DNA of 64,000 bases from Halobacillus litoralis (GTDB taxonomy: Bacteria > Bacillota > Bacilli > Bacillales > Halobacillaceae), in assembly GCF_009856355.1 (NCBI RefSeq), contig NZ_WMEW01000001.1:744001-808000 (forward strand). Direction: 5' to 3'. The number at the start of each line of letters is the position of its first letter. The first letter of the stretch is position 1. Position numbers and translations under genes: made by a program. Below the pieces are notes generated by a model, which searched no databases, was not told where the DNA came from, and was given only the letters and a program-made list of their open reading frames with translations. Below are positions 60,331 through 64,000 of the stretch, in pieces.

Positions 60331-60519
60331 TTACGATTTTTCCCGACGCCCCCGCTTTTCTATAATAGGAAAAATAAAATACCAGGAAATAAAGCCTCCT
60401 ATCGTTAATCCTATTACGATTGGCCACTCTATTTCCCCGTATATAAAGTACCCGAAGAGAATGGAAAAGATTGCAAAAACAAATGCAGCGAGCAAACCAT
60501 CTTTTGTTCCTTTTTTCAT
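60331..60519 (-). CDS. Small two-helix membrane protein (62 aa)
   Basis: Two helices (LLAAFVFAIFSILFGYFIYG and PIVIGLTIGGFISWYFIF) with a basic end EKRGRREKS. ATG 60519 follows GGAGAAGGAGGG. An overlapping frame (60314-60526) is a shadow. No recognised family; small size and position beside the toxin-like module make an immunity role conceivable but unsupported. Confidence 0.75.
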   Translation of the reverse strand: MKKGTKDGLLAAFVFAIFSILFGYFIYGEIEWPIVIGLTIGGFISWYFIFPIIEKRGRREKS

Positions 60520-60555
60520 GTCGCAACCCTCCTTCTCCTGTTTATATTTGATAAT

Positions 60556-60720
60556 AGGGGTATCATCAACTTTTTAACACATTACTCACGGTAAGCCTTT
60601 TATTTACAAATGATTTTGTAAAATAGCGTAGATGTCGCATTCTACGCTATTTTTAGATAGACAAACATCTATCGTAGTGGAGAAGGCTTATTTAGTGGTG
60701 AAAAATAGCTTAGCGTGAGT
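60556..60720 (+). repeat. Structured direct repeat, copy A
   Basis: About 165 bases, ~90 percent identical by eye to 62006-62171. It contains nested hairpins: TTTACAA-N6-TTGTAAA, AATAGCGTA-...-TACGCTATT followed by TTTTT, GATAG-acaaacat-CTATC, and TAAGCCTT paired with AAGGCTTA. Near-terminal inverted repeats TTACTCACGGTAAG (60582-60595) and CTTAGCGTGAGTAA (60709-60722) match at 13 of 14 positions. It has no coding capacity, so it resembles a MITE or other small mobile or structural repeat. Confidence 0.85.
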
Positions 60721-60776
60721 AAAAAAGGGAAAAATCTTCGTGTTAAAACCTTGAAATAGTATTGGCAAATACTTTT

Positions 60777-60983
60777 TCAAGGTTTTCTATTCTTGTATAC
60801 AAGTATTAATACTATAAAGGTAATTATAAATGTTTGTAGGCCTAGGCTTAGGTTCTCAAAGTTGGTTGTTGAGTTGTTTAAAGAACTATTAAACTGACTG
60901 ATAATCCATTCAAACGTTATATTTAAAATAACTATTAGAGTTGCGACCAAAAAACTTGTAGCTGTAATTTGAATTTTTTTAAT
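60777..60983 (-). CDS. Putative immunity-like two-helix membrane protein (68 aa), ATT start
   Basis: The frame is open and protein-like: (I)KKIQITATSFLVATLIVILN helix, a polar Asn/Ser-rich loop, then LQTFIITFIVLILVYKNRKP. It lacks an ATG/GTG/TTG at the expected place; ATT 60983 lies about 11 bases after AAAAGGG, so either ATT is used or the start has mutated. It is divergent from the Cys-rich secreted protein gene, 93 bases away, and both sit between the two repeats. Small two-helix membrane proteins beside toxin genes are often immunity proteins; here that is inference. Confidence 0.5.
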   Translation of the reverse strand: MKKIQITATSFLVATLIVILNITFEWIISQFNSSLNNSTTNFENLSLGLQTFIITFIVLILVYKNRKP

Positions 60984-61076
60984 GGCACATCATTCCCTTT
61001 TCTGTAATAATTTGTCATTTTATGCTGTTTTTATTGCATGTTTTCAAACCAAATTATAACAAGAAAGGGAGAGTCT

Positions 61077-61835
61077 ATGAAATTCAAAATACTCTTGGTG
61101 CTTACTCTTTTCGTTTCGTCGTTGTCAATTGCTATCCCGAACTCTGCAAATGCCGTATCTAAGGTAGAAAAATTGAATAGTGATTGTCCTACGTGTAGTG
61201 AAAATGTTGAATCGAAGGGGAGCTTAAAAGACAAGAAAGAAGCATTGAAATTAGTTAAAAAGACAACTGGTACAAAATTAAAAAAAGACGTTCAAGAATA
61301 CTTAATAAGAGTAGAAAAATCTACTACACAGAAAGTAGCGCTAGTACAGGTTCAACATGAGGTTGGTCAATATAAGCAGTATTACTTAGATTTAGAAGGC
61401 GAAGAGCTGTTATTCACTCGTAAGGCGAGTGTAACCAATATCAATGATAATAAAGCCTCGTTTGTATTAGAGCAAGATGGTGAGAAAGTTATTGACGTGG
61501 TTATTAATAAGAAGAATAAAACGTTGGTAGATCAATCAACAAATGAAACTTTTAAAATCTCAGAGCTACAAAACCTTCAAAAACGGAGTACAACTAATTC
61601 ATCTAAGCAATTATCTTTCAAAGGCCTTGTAACTACTCAAGATAGCAATTTGGAGAAATGTAAAGATTTGGTAACTGACTTGCTAGTATCCGGGGGCACA
61701 GCAGCATGTGCTGGGGCTTGTGCTGCAGTATTTAATGTTGCTGGAGTAATAGTATGTACTGCATTGTGCAGTTTTATTGAAACTCGTTTAGGAAAAGCTG
61801 GTTCTGACCAAATTTGCACACAGTTTTTCGGATAA
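61077..61835 (+). CDS. Secreted precursor with C-terminal Cys-rich domain, halocin-C8-like bacteriocin candidate
   Basis: Predicted 252 residues. ATG 61077 follows AAAGGGAGAG; upstream 13 codons rejected. Signal peptide 1-26 ends ANA. A mostly hydrophilic region with a CPTC near the mature start spans ~27-185, ending around a possible processing site LQKR at 167-170. The C-terminal ~60 residues have six Cys at 195, 211, 215, 227, 231, 247: spacing C-x15-C-x3-C-x11-C-x3-C-x15-C, exactly symmetric, in a Gly/Ala/Val-rich hydrophobic setting. Signal, long N-region and short Cys-rich end resemble the halocin C8 precursor, where the N-region acts as immunity protein. Toxin function is inferred. Confidence 0.75.
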   Translation: MKFKILLVLTLFVSSLSIAIPNSANAVSKVEKLNSDCPTCSENVESKGSLKDKKEALKLVKKTTGTKLKKDVQEYLIRVEKSTTQKVALVQVQHEVGQYKQYYLDLEGEELLFTRKASVTNINDNKASFVLEQDGEKVIDVVINKKNKTLVDQSTNETFKISELQNLQKRSTTNSSKQLSFKGLVTTQDSNLEKCKDLVTDLLVSGGTAACAGACAAVFNVAGVIVCTALCSFIETRLGKAGSDQICTQFFG

Positions 61836-61851
61836 TTTCATAAAAGCATGT

Positions 61852-61890
61852 GATAAGATCCCCATAGAAAATTCTAAAGGGGATCTTATT
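61852..61890 (+). terminator. Terminator of the Cys-rich protein gene
   Basis: ATAAGATCCCC and GGGGATCTTAT make a perfect 11-bp stem with a 15-base loop just after the stop codon. Confidence 0.85.
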
Positions 61891-62005
61891 ATGTGTATCA
61901 ATACACTATGCTTTCACTATTCTCCATTAAATGATAAAAGCTATACATATACCCAGAGAATTAAACTCCTAATATGTGATTACTGGCTCTCTGAGCCTTT
62001 TGAGA

Positions 62006-62171
62006 AGGGGTACCACCAACTTTTTAACACATTACTCACGGTAAGCCTTTTATTTACAAATGATGTTGTAAAATAGCGTAGATGTCGCATTTTACGCTAT
62101 TCTTATTTAGACAAACATCTATTATAGTGGAGGAAGACTTATTTAGTGGTGAAAAATAGTTTAGCGTGAGT
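62006..62171 (+). repeat. Structured direct repeat, copy B
   Basis: Same orientation as copy A at 60556-60720. Identical long stretches include CTTTTTAACACATTACTCAC and TTAGTGGTGAAAAATAG; differences are scattered substitutions and a one-base length change near 62101-62106. The right terminal repeat is worn (TTTAGCGTGAGTTT). The two copies bracket the Cys-rich toxin-like gene and its divergent small membrane gene. Confidence 0.85.
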
Positions 62172-62574
62172 TTTACGGTGAAATGTTGGTACTAACCCTA
62201 ATAACCCTTGGTACTTAAAGGTTTTGGGTTTATATATATGGTTCATTCATACCCTCACTGCTGGGTAGAGCAGCATTTAAAACGGCCCCCTGCCCACCCA
62301 TTCCCTTTTTGTGCATCAGTCTTTCTATACTTTCCTTGTCTTGGATTGATTCACTTCTTGTCTTTCCCTCCTACTTTTTCGGAGGATTGATCTTTTTGTC
62401 CTTTAAGTCCTTATATTTAATAAATCCTATCACTGGGATAAGATTCTCCATCAACAGGCCCCCTTAAAGTCCTTAATTTCCTGCTGTTTCTATGATTTAA
62501 TCCATTCATAGAAACAGAACTCAGCATCCCTCGAGAATTGTTCCCGTCGATACATAACGACTCAAAACTGAGTT
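62172..62574. other. Gene-poor AT-rich stretch
   Basis: About 400 bases. A 26-codon minus-strand frame at 62371-62451 (MENLIPVIGFIKYKDLKDKK...) follows GGGGGCC and ends at TAG, after which the same frame stays open with Lys/Glu-rich codons; it may be a broken small gene. A perfect inverted repeat CTGTTTCTATGA / TCATAGAAACAG is at 62484-62517 without T-run. Plus-strand frame 62208-62390 looks spurious. Confidence 0.4.
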
Positions 62575-62724
62575 TTAATTTTCAAGCCTTTTCACTTCAC
62601 TTTCCAGTCTCTCGACTTTTTGTTCTAAATCTTTATTAGGTTCAGTGATTCTTCTCCCTATAATGATCAAAAAACCAATTAGAGCAGCGAGTCCACCTAC
62701 AAAAGCAACGACACCAAAGATCAT
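62575..62724 (-). CDS. Small membrane protein with coiled-coil tail (49 aa)
   Basis: One membrane helix (VVAFVGGLAALIGFLIIIG) followed by RRITEPNKDLEQKVERLESE, a heptad-like charged coiled coil. ATG 62724 is the best in-frame methionine but its ribosome site is weak; AGGAG lies 18 bases upstream, so a nonstandard earlier start is possible. Similar in plan to the 48-aa protein at 59401-59547. Unknown function. Confidence 0.6.
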   Translation of the reverse strand: MIFGVVAFVGGLAALIGFLIIIGRRITEPNKDLEQKVERLESEVKRLEN

Positions 62725-62870
62725 AAGGTCTAAGATAACTACCACTCCTAAAAATCGCTTTTTTACATATACGAATAAGTACAGATGCGGTTTCATATCT
62801 GGCTGTTACCTCGAAAAGGAGTCTTCCACAAACCTGTCCATTTCCTGAAGACTCCGGTTAAACAACAAAG

Positions 62871-62899
62871 AAAAAAGAAGCCATGATGAGACTTCTTTT
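62871..62899 (-). terminator. Terminator of the DUF4177-type gene
   Basis: AAGAAG and CTTCTT with neighbouring A/T-runs make a weak hairpin on the minus strand followed by TTTTTT. Confidence 0.55.
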
Positions 62900-62943
62900 C
62901 CACTGCTTTAATTGATTGACCGCTTTCCCCAAATCTTTCACAC

Positions 62944-63108
62944 TCATTTTTCTTCTTTTTTAAAATAAAAGACTGTTCCATTGACTCCAGCTAGTTCCCA
63001 ACCATCCTTACCCAGTGAATTTAATTTTTCCTCCATCACTTCACTGAATTTTTTATTTGCTTTCAGCTGCACTTGAATATCTTCTACTCTATACTCAAAT
63101 TGCTTCAT
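62944..63108 (-). CDS. DUF4177-like small protein (54 aa)
   Basis: Predicted 54 residues: MKQFEYRVEDIQVQLKANKK then an amphipathic helix and the closing pattern LNSLGKDGWELAGVNGTVFYFKK, typical of DUF4177 (Asp-Gly-Trp-Glu-Leu). AGGAGGAAAAA precedes ATG 63108. Cytoplasmic, function unknown in the family. Confidence 0.85.
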   Translation of the reverse strand: MKQFEYRVEDIQVQLKANKKFSEVMEEKLNSLGKDGWELAGVNGTVFYFKKEEK

Positions 63109-63189
63109 TTTTTTCCTCCTAATAAAACTACTAAACAATGTTTATTTAAATCTCTATACGATTATGTTTAACAGTGGTTTCAATAAAGT

Positions 63190-63546
63190 CTACTCCAGAA
63201 TTAGTTTTTCTGTTTGCTGCGGACTGCCCCATTGAATTTCCACGCTGATAGGTTCGCCTGTTTCAGGCGTACAGCCTGAACATTGAGAAGATATCGTCAC
63301 TGTTCTATTATCCAATTCTGCCCATGTTTGAACAGTTTCTCCCTCATTGATCGTAATTTTCAAGTCTTTCAATTCTTCCTCTTTCTTGTAATGGAACGTA
63401 AATTCCCCGTTTTCTGAATCAGGTCCGTTATCTGCTATGTATTCTCCCTCCCAGCTGTTGGATTCACCTGACAACATGATAGTTTGGTTTGTACACCCAG
63501 CCATGACAAACGTCACGATAAACAAATAGAAAAATAATTTCTTCAA
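63190..63546 (-). CDS. Small lipoprotein of unknown function, TTG start
   Basis: Predicted 118 residues. TTG 63546 lies eight bases after GGAGG. Signal LKKLFFYLFIVTFVMAGC with lipobox Cys18; the mature part is acidic and beta-rich (EGEYIADNGPDSENGEFTFHY), with a CSGC pair. Likely anchored outside the membrane. No family recognised. Confidence 0.75.
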   Translation of the reverse strand: MKKLFFYLFIVTFVMAGCTNQTIMLSGESNSWEGEYIADNGPDSENGEFTFHYKKEEELKDLKITINEGETVQTWAELDNRTVTISSQCSGCTPETGEPISVEIQWGSPQQTEKLILE

Positions 63547-63667
63547 GTTCTGTACCTCCATTGCTTTTACCGTCATTTACTATTGATGATTATGATTCAG
63601 CTAAGCTCTGTCCTGAAGCCTCTCCCAATGCCGTTTAAAAGATTCTTCATCCATCATACAAGTGAAG

Positions 63668-64000
63668 TCACCCTGATAAGTCTTCCTCATAAAGAACATG
63701 TCCCTCTTGATCGAGTGCCCTCACGGGTGGCGCGGTATTCGGAGCATAAAAAATCCTCCCCATCCCCGTGTCATGCAGGGGGATTTGTGTATAGCCATCA
63801 TCCGTTTCCACTTCAACGGAATCGATCTCCCTCCTGTTGACCATTCCATATAGAACATTGAAGGGATCCTCCTCAGGCAGCACGCGCCACCTGCTGTGCC
63901 TTGCGTACAATTCGTTCTCCGAGGCAGAAAAACCTGTGGAGCTCCTTAAGTCCCAGCCATGCCACTTCTTAACAAGGGCACTGACCTTGATATTTACTCC
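63668..64000 (-). CDS. Hypothetical protein, 5' end beyond the window
   Basis: Frame is open from the window edge to a stop at 63668-63670 (110 codons seen). Visible part starts GVNIKVSALVKKWHGWDLRS and continues SWRV-like HSRWRVLPEEDPFNVLYGMV, EVETDDGYTQIPLHDTGMGR and ends VRALDQEGHVLYEEDLSG. Mixed alpha/beta, acidic. An internal Met at the start of YARHSRW is not needed as start because the frame continues upstream. Unknown family. Confidence 0.65.
   Translation of the reverse strand, partial: GVNIKVSALVKKWHGWDLRSSTGFSASENELYARHSRWRVLPEEDPFNVLYGMVNRREIDSVEVETDDGYTQIPLHDTGMGRIFYAPNTAPPVRALDQEGHVLYEEDLSG

Noticed and set aside
60314..60526. 70-codon frame overlapping the 62-aa membrane protein
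   Set aside because: Basic and Cys/Arg-rich in the wrong frame; the 60331-60519 frame has the hydrophobic pattern and ribosome site.
60792..60806. CTTGTATACAAG, a near copy of the GntR operator core, in the toxin module
   Set aside because: It lies inside the C-terminal codons (Leu-Val-Tyr-Lys) of the 60777-60983 frame, far from a gluconate gene; coincidence is likely.
61891..62076. 61-codon frame after the toxin-like gene
   Set aside because: Overlaps terminator and repeat copy B and has no ribosome site.
62208..62390. 60-codon plus-strand frame
   Set aside because: No ribosome site, Phe/Pro/His-rich; the opposite strand looks more coding-like but is broken.
1..64000. CRISPR arrays, tRNA or rRNA genes, prophage or transposase genes
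   Set aside because: No regularly spaced repeats, cloverleaf-like genes, rRNA segments or transposase motifs were recognised by eye.

Overview
The window looks like chromosomal DNA of a low-to-mid G+C Gram-positive bacterium of the Bacillaceae, most likely a moderately halophilic one. Reasons: strong AGGAGG-type ribosome sites with frequent GTG and TTG starts, Bacillus-type regulation (SacT-type RNA antiterminator site, GntR operator, CcpA cre, PerR and Fur boxes, S-box riboswitch, Rex box), lipoproteins and Sec signal peptides of Gram-positive type, and many acidic proteins. Species cannot be named from the sequence alone. No rRNA, tRNA, CRISPR array, phage or transposase gene was recognised.

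Layout. 0-6 kb: an LppM-like lipoprotein cut by the window edge, coupled to an unrecognised protein; a secreted lipase-like hydrolase; a large membrane O-acyltransferase with an SGNH domain. 6.5-14.6 kb: a sucrose region, all on the minus strand: antiterminator, PTS sucrose permease, fructokinase and sucrose-6-phosphate hydrolase, then two tandem secreted GH68 fructosyltransferase or fructosidase paralogues. 14.7-18.4 kb: the gluconate operon gntRKP with its operator and a cre site. 18.4-22.7 kb: split CopD/CopC pair, then ahpCF with a PerR box. 22.7-33 kb: a Fur-box esterase with its GTG start just beyond the box, a MetE-like gene under a SAM riboswitch, LysE/LysR pair, aldo-keto reductase, formamidase and mqo.

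33-47 kb: small membrane or secreted proteins of unknown role, a thioredoxin-reductase-like enzyme with an Rrf2 regulator, an LrgAB/CidAB-type pair, an epoxide-hydrolase-like enzyme, a Fur-controlled siderophore uptake operon lacking its ATPase, a diguanylate cyclase, a prolyl-4-hydroxylase-like enzyme, an SDR, an M20 peptidase and a YfcC-type carrier. 47.7-53 kb: a two-component system directly upstream of an SwrC-like RND pump. 53-59.3 kb: tiny membrane proteins and a gene remnant between strong terminators, a Rex-box alcohol dehydrogenase, a PadR/HAAS pair, a possible modification-dependent (Mrr-like) nuclease and a tRNA-dihydrouridine synthase.

59.4-64 kb is AT-richer and accessory in character: four very small membrane proteins on the minus strand, then a compact module with two ~165-bp structured direct repeats around a possible halocin-C8-like secreted toxin precursor (CX15CX3CX11CX3CX15C at its C-terminus) and a divergent two-helix membrane protein that may be its immunity partner. 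This module is the most interesting part of the window; its toxin role is inference from architecture, not demonstrated.
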